Assembly: GCF_000746275.1 (NCBI RefSeq)
Contig: NZ_KN050828.1
Span: 227,384 to 291,383, forward strand
Direction of reading: 5' to 3'
Source: Thermopetrobacter sp. TC1
GTDB taxonomy: Bacteria; Pseudomonadota; Alphaproteobacteria; Rhizobiales; Aestuariivirgaceae
Length of the DNA: 64,000 nucleotides
Under the pieces are notes generated by a model. The model searched no databases. It was given only the letters and a program-made list of their open reading frames with translations, and had not been told where the DNA came from. Made by a program: the position numbers and the translations under genes. Below, in pieces: positions 25,963 through 33,689 of the stretch (the stretch's first letter is position 1; every line of letters begins with the position of its first letter).

Positions 25963-27429
25963 TCATTCGACAATGAAGCCCACGTCGCCGTGATAGACGC
26001 GTCCCGATCCTTTCGGTCCCGTCGGCGCCCCATAAACGCGCTGCAGACGCCCGAAGAGAACCATCTGGGCATCGCTGGGCAGGGCGAGGCCATCGATCGG
26101 CGTGCGCAGTTTCTTCTCGCTCACCGGCTTGACGATGTAGGGCGTGGCGAAAATCACCAGTTCCGTCTGGTTGGTCAGGAAGTCGTTGGAACGGAACAGC
26201 GCGCCCAGAACCGGCAGGTTCTTCAGGCCGGGAACACCATCGATGCTCGACTTGCTCACGTCATGGATAAGTCCGCCAATGGCGAGTGTTCCTCCGGACG
26301 GAATCTCGACGGTGGTCTCAGCGGAGCGCTTCTCAAGGCCCGGATAGGAGACCTCGCCCAGCCTCTGGGTATAGCGAGAGCTGACCTCGCTGACCTCCGT
26401 CTTGATCTTGAGACGAATATTGTTGGCGGAGCGCACCTCCGGCTTGAAGGACAAAGTCACGCCGATGCTGCGCATGGAGTAAGTGACCTGCTTGGTATCC
26501 GGGTCGTATCCGGTCGGCATCGGAATTTCGCCGCCGGCGACGAAATTGGCCTCCTCTCCGGAAACGGCCGTAAGCGTCGGTTCGGCCAGGGTGCGCACGA
26601 GACCATCACGTTCCATGGCATGAAGAACGGCGGCCGTCTTGCCAGTGGAGTTCGTAACACCAACACCGGGGCCTATGAGACCCAGCGTCTTGAGGGGGCT
26701 GATTTCACTGGTCACCGTGGAACCCAAGGCCTGTCCCAGGGAGAAGGGATTGGCCATGATGATCTGTGTGGTGAAATCACCCGCCTCGAGCAGCTTATGC
26801 CAGTTGATGCCATACTGCTTGGCCACGGAACGCTGCACCTCGGCGATGCGAACCTTGATGGTCACCTGATTGCGGCCGGCAATGGTCATGGCATTGACGA
26901 CATTGTCACTGAACTTGCCGGCCAGCTCCATGGCCTTCTTGGCCTCTTCCGGATTGCGGGCCTCGCCGCGCAGGACGAGCTGTTTGCCCACCATATCCGC
27001 AACGATGGCAGAGCCAGGCAGCGCACGCTGCAGGAGCCGTTGCAGCGCCTTGACGTCCTGCGAGACCTCGACATTCAGCGCCAGGATCTGACGGCCATTC
27101 TCGTCAAGGAAGAAAATGTTGGTCTGACCATTCGCCAGGCCGAACAGATAGACGGTGCGCTTGGTCCGCAACACGGTGCGCACAATCTTGTCATCCCCCA
27201 CGAGGATTTCGGACGCCGGGCGCGGCAGACGCAAAACCACCGACTTGCCGACTTCCATACGCAGATATTTCTGATGCGTGGCCGCCTGCGCCGTATCGGG
27301 CCCAAGACCGATGACCGAAACGGCGGCGACAGGAACCGCGACCAGAGCAAGTCCGGCAACGCTCGCCCGCAGCAGGCGGCGCATTGCGTTGATGGGTTTT
27401 TCGGTGATGTTCTTCATGACGACATCCAT
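25963..27429 (-). CDS. cpaC: Pilus secretin CpaC/RcpA
   Basis: Outer-membrane secretin through which the Flp pilus emerges. The 488-residue precursor has a signal sequence, a pilus N-terminal domain (HQKYLRMEVGKSVVLRLPRPASEI), a BON/N-domain region, and the secretin core (GEEANFVAGGEIPMP, then VEIPSGGTLAIGGLIHD and GLKNLPVLGALFRSNDF). The call is firm. The exact start is less so: ATGs at 27429, 27417 and 27384 are in frame, and none has a clear ribosome site. Gene order cpaB-cpaC-cpaD-cpaE-cpaF is standard. Confidence 0.94.
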   Translation of the reverse strand: MDVVMKNITEKPINAMRRLLRASVAGLALVAVPVAAVSVIGLGPDTAQAATHQKYLRMEVGKSVVLRLPRPASEILVGDDKIVRTVLRTKRTVYLFGLANGQTNIFFLDENGRQILALNVEVSQDVKALQRLLQRALPGSAIVADMVGKQLVLRGEARNPEEAKKAMELAGKFSDNVVNAMTIAGRNQVTIKVRIAEVQRSVAKQYGINWHKLLEAGDFTTQIIMANPFSLGQALGSTVTSEISPLKTLGLIGPGVGVTNSTGKTAAVLHAMERDGLVRTLAEPTLTAVSGEEANFVAGGEIPMPTGYDPDTKQVTYSMRSIGVTLSFKPEVRSANNIRLKIKTEVSEVSSRYTQRLGEVSYPGLEKRSAETTVEIPSGGTLAIGGLIHDVSKSSIDGVPGLKNLPVLGALFRSNDFLTNQTELVIFATPYIVKPVSEKKLRTPIDGLALPSDAQMVLFGRLQRVYGAPTGPKGSGRVYHGDVGFIVE

Positions 27430-27444
27430 CCGTTGGAATTGCGT

Positions 27445-28266
27445 TCAGTACTGGATGATGCGGGTCTGCCGCCCACCTATGACGGCGATGCCAGAGCCGG
27501 TATCCAATGTGCTGGCCGTTCTGCGGGCTTCCGCCGCGAAACGCCCGACAAGCTCCGGCATGCCACCGGGGTCATTTTCCGCAAGAGACCGCAAGGCCAA
27601 TGTCAGGCGCCCCATCATGCTGATTTTGGCGAGGAACTGCGCCTGCAAGGGTGTGACTTCAACCGTCGCCGTATTCACGCTGGGGGAAGCATCAACCTTG
27701 TCATCCTTCTTGGTCAGGTTCTCGCGATCGATGGCGAGGATCTTGACATTCCGCATCACCAGTTCGGAGATCGCCTTGCCCTTGACCTTGCGGACAAGAT
27801 AGATGTCCACGCGGTCCAGGGGCTTGATGTAGCCACCGGCGCTGGTGACGACAGAAATCTTCACGGCAATGCCCCGCATGCCCTTGTGCAGAACGGAGGA
27901 CAAAAAGCCGCCGTCATCGGGATAGATCAGCTTCTGGGGCATGATCGGTTCGCCCGCAAAAATCATCGAGCGTGTGCGCACGTTCTTGAGGACCTCCTCA
28001 AGGTTGATGTCGCCCTCATATTTGATCATGCCGGGAAGGACACTATGCTTCGGCCAGGACTGCCAGCGCACGTCGTCAACCCTGAGGGGATCGCCAATGC
28101 CGACATTCTTGCTTGCGACAAGAACCTTGACCTGCTCGTTTCGCACCTGTGGAACCGGTTTCGGCTCCGGTTCAGGCGCGGAAAACATGCTGTTCACCGC
28201 TACGGCAGCCGCAATGGCCGCGACGGCACCCACGGAATAGAGGATGATTTCACGCTTTTTCTGCAT
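27445..28266 (-). CDS. cpaB: Pilus assembly protein CpaB/RcpC
   Basis: A 273-residue periplasmic protein with an N-terminal membrane anchor (IILYSVGAVAAIAAAVAV) and a SAF-like domain (VKVLVASKNVGIGDPLRVDDV), followed by the RcpC domain with KPLDRVDIYLVRKVKG. CpaB works with the secretin CpaC in the Tad apparatus. The ATG at 28266 follows GGGAAGTGG. The in-frame start at 28305 would add 13 residues before the anchor and is not supported by a ribosome site. First gene of the cpaB-F-tadBC run, 15 nt before cpaC. Confidence 0.92.
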   Translation of the reverse strand: MQKKREIILYSVGAVAAIAAAVAVNSMFSAPEPEPKPVPQVRNEQVKVLVASKNVGIGDPLRVDDVRWQSWPKHSVLPGMIKYEGDINLEEVLKNVRTRSMIFAGEPIMPQKLIYPDDGGFLSSVLHKGMRGIAVKISVVTSAGGYIKPLDRVDIYLVRKVKGKAISELVMRNVKILAIDRENLTKKDDKVDASPSVNTATVEVTPLQAQFLAKISMMGRLTLALRSLAENDPGGMPELVGRFAAEARRTASTLDTGSGIAVIGGRQTRIIQY

Positions 28267-28650
28267 TTGAACCACTTCCCGCCTGCAATCGGGCAGTGAA
28301 CTCACCTGCCCCTCGTTTGCCTTTCGCGGAGATTATTTCGGGAAATGGTCAAGGCATGGTTAACAATGCGCGTATTTTCGCCGTCTCGTGGCGAAACCTG
28401 CAACCTGAAGGTGATGGGAGCTGTGACGTCGAAGACGGAAGAGCGGCACAGGCAATCAGTTCATGAAGTAAAATTATGAAAGAGGCTTCATCCCCTTTCA
28501 TCAGAAATATCATTCAGGCATACCGTCCCATGATCCTGCCAAACCGTTCGATATTCTGCTGGAACAAGGTATTGGGGCGGGCGGAGTGACGAATTTTCGG
28601 TTCAGCTCTTGAGGAAAAAGAAGCGAGAGAGGTCGAATACCGGCTGTTTT
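28267..28650. other. Intergenic region between cpaA and cpaB
   Basis: This 384-bp spacer holds no credible gene and is more AT-rich than the coding DNA. It is the likely promoter region of the cpaB-tadC run. One CtrA-like site lies at 28349-28364. The part nearest the cpaA stop shows nothing recognisable. Confidence 0.5.
28349..28364 (-). promoter_or_regulatory. Candidate CtrA-binding site upstream of cpaB
   Basis: TCAA-N7-TTAAC (28349-28352 and 28360-28364) differs by one base from the CtrA consensus TTAA-N7-TTAAC. It lies 83 nt upstream of the cpaB start. CtrA controls pilus genes in several alphaproteobacteria. A single near-match can arise by chance. Confidence 0.35.
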
Positions 28651-29154
28651 TCAGGTGAACAAAACGCTGGCCCACCAGCTTTCCGGAAACACGAACAGGG
28701 CACCTGAAGCAAACGCAATGCCGTAGGGCAAGTCGAGATCCCGGAAAAGGATCTTGCTCAAGCGTCCTCCATTCCAGACGGTATCCTCAACACGCATCAT
28801 CTGCCAGGCCTTCATCGCGATGGCGAGAAGACCGCCTGCAATGGCGGAAAAAGCAATGAACGCAGGCAGAAGATCCCATCCGAACCATATGGCGAGGGCG
28901 GCCATCATCTTGGCGTCGCCACCACCGAAACGAATGGTCATGGACAAAGTGAAACCAATGATCAGCGTAAAGCAGAAAGCCGCCACATGCCAGAGAAACT
29001 GCTCCAATGGCATGCCCGCCAGTAACGCCGCCGGAAAGAAGAGGAGAAAGATGCTCAGATTCAGCCAGTTCGGAATGCGCATCGTCATAAAATCACCAAT
29101 GGCCGCATAAACGACAAGAAAGGGCCATGCCACCATAACGATGAACCACAACAT
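28651..29154 (-). CDS. cpaA: Prepilin peptidase CpaA/TadV
   Basis: Inner-membrane A24-family aspartic peptidase that trims Flp prepilin and TadE-like pseudopilins. The 167-residue protein is mostly hydrophobic. The two catalytic aspartates are present: D21 in GDFMTMRIPN and D80 in the family motif FGGGDAKM. The short form without an N-methylation domain is usual for CpaA. The ATG at 29154 is preferred; the frame extends to 29229 but adds a polar N-terminus atypical of the family. GGAGA lies upstream. Confidence 0.92.
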   Translation of the reverse strand: MLWFIVMVAWPFLVVYAAIGDFMTMRIPNWLNLSIFLLFFPAALLAGMPLEQFLWHVAAFCFTLIIGFTLSMTIRFGGGDAKMMAALAIWFGWDLLPAFIAFSAIAGGLLAIAMKAWQMMRVEDTVWNGGRLSKILFRDLDLPYGIAFASGALFVFPESWWASVLFT

Positions 29155-29340
29155 CGGCAAATGTCTCCAATTGCGCCTTATCGCATCACTGGCTGAATTC
29201 CACGCATCCTGCCCGGCAGAATGGCACAAGGGCGTTTACAATTTGTCAATCGCGGATCAGCACTTGCGTGTATTCACCCCAAAACCCGACATGTGCTGCA
29301 TACATACATGATTTGCTGTGTAATGATGGGGGCATCTGCT

Positions 29341-29955
29341 TCAGCTGCAGCCGCTTGAGCATGTCAGCTGGTTGCCGGCGCGCGGGCGCAGGAATACCTC
29401 CCGTTTGAGAAATCTCAGGCCGTTGATGAATTTCAGCAGTTTCAGATTTTTCAGAGGTGTCTTGTATTCCCAGCATACACGCGTGGCCACAATGTCCGTG
29501 CCACTGGTGACAATGCCTTTCAGATCGGAAGGCAAGTCGCTTTTCACAAAATCCTTACATTCAGCGTTATTGAAGCTTCCCAGCTGCTTTCGCCAGGCAA
29601 TACGCACCTCTCCCGGATTGGACGTATCCTCTCTGAAAGCGGCAATGTAAATTTTCACCCGATTATCATCAAAAGGATCAAGGGCATATTTCATGGCCTT
29701 ATAAAAATCCTCAATTTCAGCAGAGGTGATCGAACCCGTGGAGGCCTGCGTGACGAGGTCTCCCATCAGAGAGGCCGCCTGAACGGTTCGGCTGCTCTGA
29801 TAGAGTCTTTCCGAAAGTTCCATGGCCCCGAGAAGCAGGAGCAACATGACGGGAAAAATGAGCGCGAATTCCACGGCAGCAACGCCATCCTCGTCCTTGC
29901 CACAGGCACGCAAGGCCTTGAGGAACCGCTTGAAGGCAAACTTCTCGCCGTTCAT
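29341..29955 (-). CDS. TadE-like pseudopilin (first copy)
   Basis: A 204-residue TadE/TadF-type protein. The prepilin-like signal DEDGVAAVEFALIFPVMLLL (about residues 21-40) shows the conserved glutamate five residues after the likely cleavage glycine, followed by a hydrophobic helix. The periplasmic remainder contains cysteines, including a CSSGC motif at the very C-terminus. These pseudopilins are processed by CpaA and needed for Flp pilus assembly. The ATG at 29955 follows GGGAGAGAG. A second TadE-like gene lies 72 nt upstream. Confidence 0.85.
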   Translation of the reverse strand: MNGEKFAFKRFLKALRACGKDEDGVAAVEFALIFPVMLLLLLGAMELSERLYQSSRTVQAASLMGDLVTQASTGSITSAEIEDFYKAMKYALDPFDDNRVKIYIAAFREDTSNPGEVRIAWRKQLGSFNNAECKDFVKSDLPSDLKGIVTSGTDIVATRVCWEYKTPLKNLKLLKFINGLRFLKREVFLRPRAGNQLTCSSGCS

Positions 29956-30027
29956 GTCTCTCTCCCGCTCGCTTCCAGATACTTTCCGCCATCCGGGCAT
30001 GACCAACACCGCCTCAATCACCCGCGG

Positions 30028-30552
30028 TCAGCTATAGGGCTCATTGCGGAACACCGTGCCCGCGGCCAGATAGCGTGAATTACCCGTTTTTCCCATGAAT
30101 TGGCCAATCAAAGGAGTAAAGAATTTCCATTTATAGAACATGCGAATGGCCATGACCTCGGAAGGACCTCCTATTGAGAAAGGCAAGGTCTTGCTGGGAT
30201 CATCAAGATAATCTTCATCGGCATCCGTATAGCTCACAGCACCAAATGAAGAGAAATTCTTGGCCTCTATTTTTATATTGCTACACTTGACGAACGTCAG
30301 GTGTGGGCAAACGTAAGAATCGCGAAAATCATTCAATGAAAGACCACTTCTCGCCTGTCCGGTGCGAATGGCGCGCGCTGCATTGGTCATGGCCTGTTGC
30401 AGCTCGTACTGCGCAAGAAGCATGGTGCTCATTTCAAACAGCGCCATGAAAATAAGAAAGAAGGGAATCGCGATCAGCGCAAACTCTATCGCTGTCGCTC
30501 CTTCTTCCTTGCGACGAAACCGTCCCAACAGCTGACGCAGTTTGGTCATCAT
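30028..30552 (-). CDS. TadE-like pseudopilin (second copy)
   Basis: A 174-residue TadE-type protein. RRKEEGATAIEFALIAIPFF (about residues 13-32) is the prepilin-like cleavage and hydrophobic segment with its conserved glutamate. The rest is a periplasmic domain with two cysteines (YVCPHLTFVKCSN). GGAG lies 8 nt before the ATG at 30552. The frame extends further to 30621, but without a ribosome site. It is paired with the TadE-like gene downstream; together they probably act as TadE and TadF. Confidence 0.85.
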   Translation of the reverse strand: MMTKLRQLLGRFRRKEEGATAIEFALIAIPFFLIFMALFEMSTMLLAQYELQQAMTNAARAIRTGQARSGLSLNDFRDSYVCPHLTFVKCSNIKIEAKNFSSFGAVSYTDADEDYLDDPSKTLPFSIGGPSEVMAIRMFYKWKFFTPLIGQFMGKTGNSRYLAAGTVFRNEPYS

Positions 30553-30733
30553 CTTGCCAGCTCCATACCTCATGGCCCCTCTTGACGGAGCGCACAAACG
30601 CGCAGGCAGCTCGCCCGTCATTTCACAGTCTGCTCACAAAATAGCGGATGATCGTTATGAAAAATTGAATTTGCGCGCTAAAGTTGCTCGCAGATGAAAC
30701 CGATTTCCATTTTGCCACTGCATCAATGACAAT

Positions 30734-30757
30734 GCCGCACCCTTTTTCGGGTGCGGC
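30734..30757 (-). terminator. Hairpin after the pilus N-domain gene
   Basis: GCCGCACCC (30734-30742) and GGGTGCGGC (30749-30757) form a 9-bp perfect stem with a T-rich loop, about 58 nt past the stop of the gene at 30815-31336. A short T-run follows only on the plus strand. It may separate that gene from the TadE-like pair. Confidence 0.45.
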
Positions 30758-30814
30758 ACGTTTTGGGAATTATCCCCGGTTATTCCCATATTTTTGCCTT
30801 GCCGGCCGGCCTGT

Positions 30815-31336
30815 TCAGTCCTCCACGGGGGGACGCTCACGTTTGCCCGTGGGCACGAAATCGCCCGTCTGGCCCACGACACCGGCATAAAACCCTTGCA
30901 CCAAACCATGACTATGCGCCGCATCAGCCAGGGCCTTGCTGTCATCATTGGGCACGAAAACCTTCACGCAGTTCGGCGCACAGGAGTAGGTGCTGCGCCG
31001 ACCGGCCAGATACATGCGCACGGTCCGGCGATCACGCGCATCGCTGACTATGACATCCAGATTCGCCAGTTTGCGTCCATCCGAATCCAGGACTTCGACA
31101 CGCGTATCACCATTGGCGATACCCTGAACCATCAGCTTGTTTCCGCCCATGATCCGGACATTGATGACTTCCGGCCGAGAAATGATAATCGTGCGCGGCT
31201 CTCCGGCGATCGTGATCATGCGGCTTTCCGCAGGCTTGATGCGCATTTCCGCCGCCTGAACCTTGACTTCCGCGCTCATGGCCATGGCTCCGGCAATCAG
31301 AGCCAGCATCAGGCCGTGACGATATTTCATAGCCAT
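30815..31336 (-). CDS. Secreted pilus/secretin N-terminal-domain protein
   Basis: A 173-residue protein with a signal peptide (LMLALIAGAMAMSAEVKVQAA). The following domain of about 75 residues matches the N-terminal domain of CpaC-type secretins (AEMRIKPAESRMITIAGEPR, IISRPEVINVRIMGGNKLMV, NGDTRVEVLDSDGRKLANLDV), but no secretin barrel follows. The C-terminal part has two cysteines (YSCAPNC). It is probably a periplasmic accessory of the Tad apparatus. It starts the minus-strand side of the locus, divergent from the Flp pilin gene. Confidence 0.8.
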   Translation of the reverse strand: MAMKYRHGLMLALIAGAMAMSAEVKVQAAEMRIKPAESRMITIAGEPRTIIISRPEVINVRIMGGNKLMVQGIANGDTRVEVLDSDGRKLANLDVIVSDARDRRTVRMYLAGRRSTYSCAPNCVKVFVPNDDSKALADAAHSHGLVQGFYAGVVGQTGDFVPTGKRERPPVED

Positions 31337-32034
31337 TCTCCCAATTCGAAACTCAACAGCGCAGGTGTTTTCGCTTTCCTGATCGGTTCTACACGCGCAT
31401 GGTGAATCTTTGGTTACTGCCTATCGGTTTCAGGTGCAGGAATACGCATCCCTCATCTGATGATACCGACACTTTCAGATGTTTCCCCCTTCCGAGACGC
31501 GCACTAACACCTTGGACATTTCGCTGATTTTCTGCGCATCACCTGACTTTGGGCAGAACCAAACGCGTATACACGCCTTATTATATAATGTCTCTAATCA
31601 CATCGAATCCAGATTGCATTCTGATCATTCCATCCCTCATCGAGGCAGTTTCCGACAAAGGCGTAAGACATCATCTTGTTTCGTTGTCACAACTTTTGTT
31701 TTCCTGCGGTAGCAAAATCGTGCGGTGCGCCACGGCCAGAGCCTGTCTTGCAAGAAGGGGCGCAAACGAAATCCTGAGCAATATTTCATGAAATAACCTT
31801 TCTTGATTTAAGCATTACGATAAAACATTATCATGTATTATTATGTAATTTTGCGGTAACCTTTTATTATCCAAACGCAACTTCTCGTATACGAAAGCGC
31901 ATTTACATGAGCATGTTTACCTCATCTTAAAAGCCGTCACGTATGGTTGGCCACGGTTCGGGGGCAATGACAGAACAAGGACGTGCCCGGACCTTCAAGT
32001 GTGCTGAAACCGTGAGACTTCGAGGAGAACGGAA
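31337..32034. other. AT-rich divergent control region between pilus genes
   Basis: This 700-bp spacer separates the minus-strand pilus N-domain gene from flp. Its base composition is clearly more AT-rich than the surroundings, most of all at 31561-31920. Short open frames inside it have no family features. It contains a TATAAT hexamer (31584-31589), the perfect palindrome TATTTCATGAAATA (31782-31795) and TCGTATACGA (31885-31894). Regulatory use is likely, but no promoter pair is assignable with confidence. Confidence 0.55.
31782..31795. promoter_or_regulatory. 14-bp perfect palindrome upstream of flp
   Basis: TATTTCATGAAATA is fully self-complementary and lies 240 nt upstream of the Flp pilin start, inside the AT-rich divergent region. 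It could be a dimeric regulator site. I do not recognise the factor. Confidence 0.3.
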
Positions 32035-32208
32035 ATGCTGAAGAAGAAGATTGCCGCTTTCGTGAAGGACGAGTCCGGTGCGACCGCCATCGAGTACGGC
32101 CTGATCGCCGCCGCCACCGGCCTGGCTCTCGTGGCCACGATGCCCTTCATCCACAACTCTCTGAAGAACCTCTTCGGCAACATCAACAACCACCTGAACT
32201 ATGGATAA
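32035..32208 (+). CDS. flp: Flp/PilA-type major pilin
   Basis: A 57-residue prepilin, short enough to be easily missed. The sequence reads MLKKKIAAFVKDESGATAIE then YGLIAAATGLALV. Cleavage is expected after G15, which places E20 at +5 and Y21 at +6 as in Flp pilins. A single hydrophobic helix and a short C-terminal tail follow. CGAGGAG lies about 8 nt before the ATG. It is transcribed away from the rest of the Tad cluster and has its own strong terminator, fitting high expression of a structural subunit. Confidence 0.95.
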   Translation: MLKKKIAAFVKDESGATAIEYGLIAAATGLALVATMPFIHNSLKNLFGNINNHLNYG

Positions 32209-32238
32209 TATATCCAGACCTTCAGGTCGCATTCACAT

Positions 32239-32266
32239 GGGGCAGCCAGCTGGCTGCCCCCTTTTT
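32239..32266 (+). terminator. Rho-independent terminator of flp
   Basis: GGGGCAGCCA (32239-32248) pairs with TGGCTGCCCC (32251-32260), followed by CTTTTT. It lies 30 nt past the flp stop. Confidence 0.92.
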
Positions 32267-32295
32267 GTGTGTGAAGGGGAATCGTCTTTGGTCTT

Positions 32296-33120
32296 TCATG
32301 GCCGCCGGATGGCAAGGACTGCGCTGCCCTGATCGGCGATGCGTCGCACGGCTTCCCTGATCGGCTCAGTGGCAACCATCATGTGATGGGCATTGGCATG
32401 GATGAGGGTTTCGGCATCCAGCATCATGCCCACATGCCCTTTCCAGAACACGAGATCGCCTTTTTGCAGCCCGCCTTCCTGCAGAAGATCCAAAGGCAGA
32501 GGCTTTCCGACCTGCCGCATCTGATCGCCGGAATCGCGGGGAACGCCCGCATGCCCGGCCAGGGCAAGGGCGAGCTGAACGAGGCCGGAGCAATCGATGC
32601 CGCGCACGCTGCGCCCGCCCCAGAGATAGGGCGCATGCAGAAGCCGCAGAGCGAAAGCGGCGGCATCCGGCACGTCATCATTCACAGGCGCCACATGCTC
32701 CCGCACCACCCAGCCGGAGGTTTCATCAGGCAGCAGTACTTCAAGATAGCGCTGTTCATGGCCGCGCACCACGAGGCGGGAACCGGCATAGATCGGCCGG
32801 GCGGGAACGCTTTTCAAATCCGGTTTCGGAAACAGCAAGGTTGCGGGCACAATCACCTTGTGCGTCGGATCGCCACGTGCGGGGGCGATATGGGCTTTCC
32901 GGCCATAGCCTTCATATCCGTCCGTCAACAGACGGAGGCGGACGAAATCCGCATCCGCCTCATCCACAACCTGCACGGGCTCGCCCAAAAGCCCTTGCGT
33001 GACCTGTTCCGCATCCCGGGCAGGCGCGGCATGCACCGGCATGATGGGCACAGCCACACACCATGTTTCCGGCGTTTTTGGTGTTTTTGGCGTTTCAGGC
33101 GTTTCTGGCTTTTCCGTCAT
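32296..33120 (-). CDS. NlpC/P60 family hydrolase with SH3-like region
   Basis: Putative cell-wall endopeptidase of 274 residues. The first 20 residues are a Pro/Thr/Glu repeat (PETPETPKTPKTPET). Two SH3b-like regions follow (about 25-145). The NlpC/P60 domain (about 150-260) has the catalytic C177 in RGIDCSGLVQ, H229 in WKGHVGMML and a third polar site near H241. YLWGG and PRDSGDQ are typical. There is no obvious signal peptide, so localisation is unclear. The start at 33120 is weakly supported by GGGGGC; an in-frame start at 33207 would also be open. Confidence 0.85.
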   Translation of the reverse strand: MTEKPETPETPKTPKTPETWCVAVPIMPVHAAPARDAEQVTQGLLGEPVQVVDEADADFVRLRLLTDGYEGYGRKAHIAPARGDPTHKVIVPATLLFPKPDLKSVPARPIYAGSRLVVRGHEQRYLEVLLPDETSGWVVREHVAPVNDDVPDAAAFALRLLHAPYLWGGRSVRGIDCSGLVQLALALAGHAGVPRDSGDQMRQVGKPLPLDLLQEGGLQKGDLVFWKGHVGMMLDAETLIHANAHHMMVATEPIREAVRRIADQGSAVLAIRRP

Positions 33121-33216
33121 TCGTTCTTTTGCCCCCGGAATGGGCGGCCTGCCCAATCCTATTCCGCAGCCCGTTGTCGCAAAGATCCGACCTTGGGGCC
33201 CGGACAAGCCGCCGTT

Positions 33217-33573
33217 TCAGCTTTCGCCATTGAGTTCGCGCGCCGCTTCACGGATCATGCGGGCGAGCCGATCCAGATAGAGCACGCCTTCCACCGTTCT
33301 CTGCACGAGGACATTGCGGCGATCGGTCTCGGAGCGGCGGCGCTGCAAAAGCCCGCGTTTTCCCAAGGCGTTAAGAGCGCGGGTGATGACCGGTTTGGTC
33401 ACGCCGAGCTTGCGGGCCAGATCGCGTACGGTATGCGGCGGCGGATCAAGATAGACGATGAAAAGCACGGCCATCTGACGCACTGTCAGGTCCGGCTCTT
33501 CATCGTGAACCATGGCCAGGGTCACATGACGCCACAGCTGGAGAGCCTCTGACTCCGAAACTTCGAGCGACAC
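33217..33573 (-). CDS. MarR-family transcriptional regulator
   Basis: A 118-residue winged-helix protein. The DNA-binding part runs from DLTVRQMAVLFIVYLDPP through TVRDLARKLGVTKPVITRALNALGKRGLLQRRRSETDRRNV, with the recognition helix and the wing DRRN. It lies 96 nt upstream of the NlpC/P60 gene on the same strand, which may be part of its transcription unit. The ligand and targets are unknown. Confidence 0.85.
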   Translation of the reverse strand: MSLEVSESEALQLWRHVTLAMVHDEEPDLTVRQMAVLFIVYLDPPPHTVRDLARKLGVTKPVITRALNALGKRGLLQRRRSETDRRNVLVQRTVEGVLYLDRLARMIREAARELNGES

Positions 33574-33689
33574 CTCCTGCCCTCCCTGCCCGGCTTCACA
33601 AACAAATCATTTCGCTGCCGTTCCATTCAAGCGAATCCTTCGCTTCCTGACAAGAGCGGAAATGACGATGCAGGAAGAGGCTATATCGT

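Noticed and set aside
31479-31791. Two short plus-strand open frames in the AT-rich region before flp
   Set aside because: No start signals, no domain and a composition that follows the AT-rich spacer.
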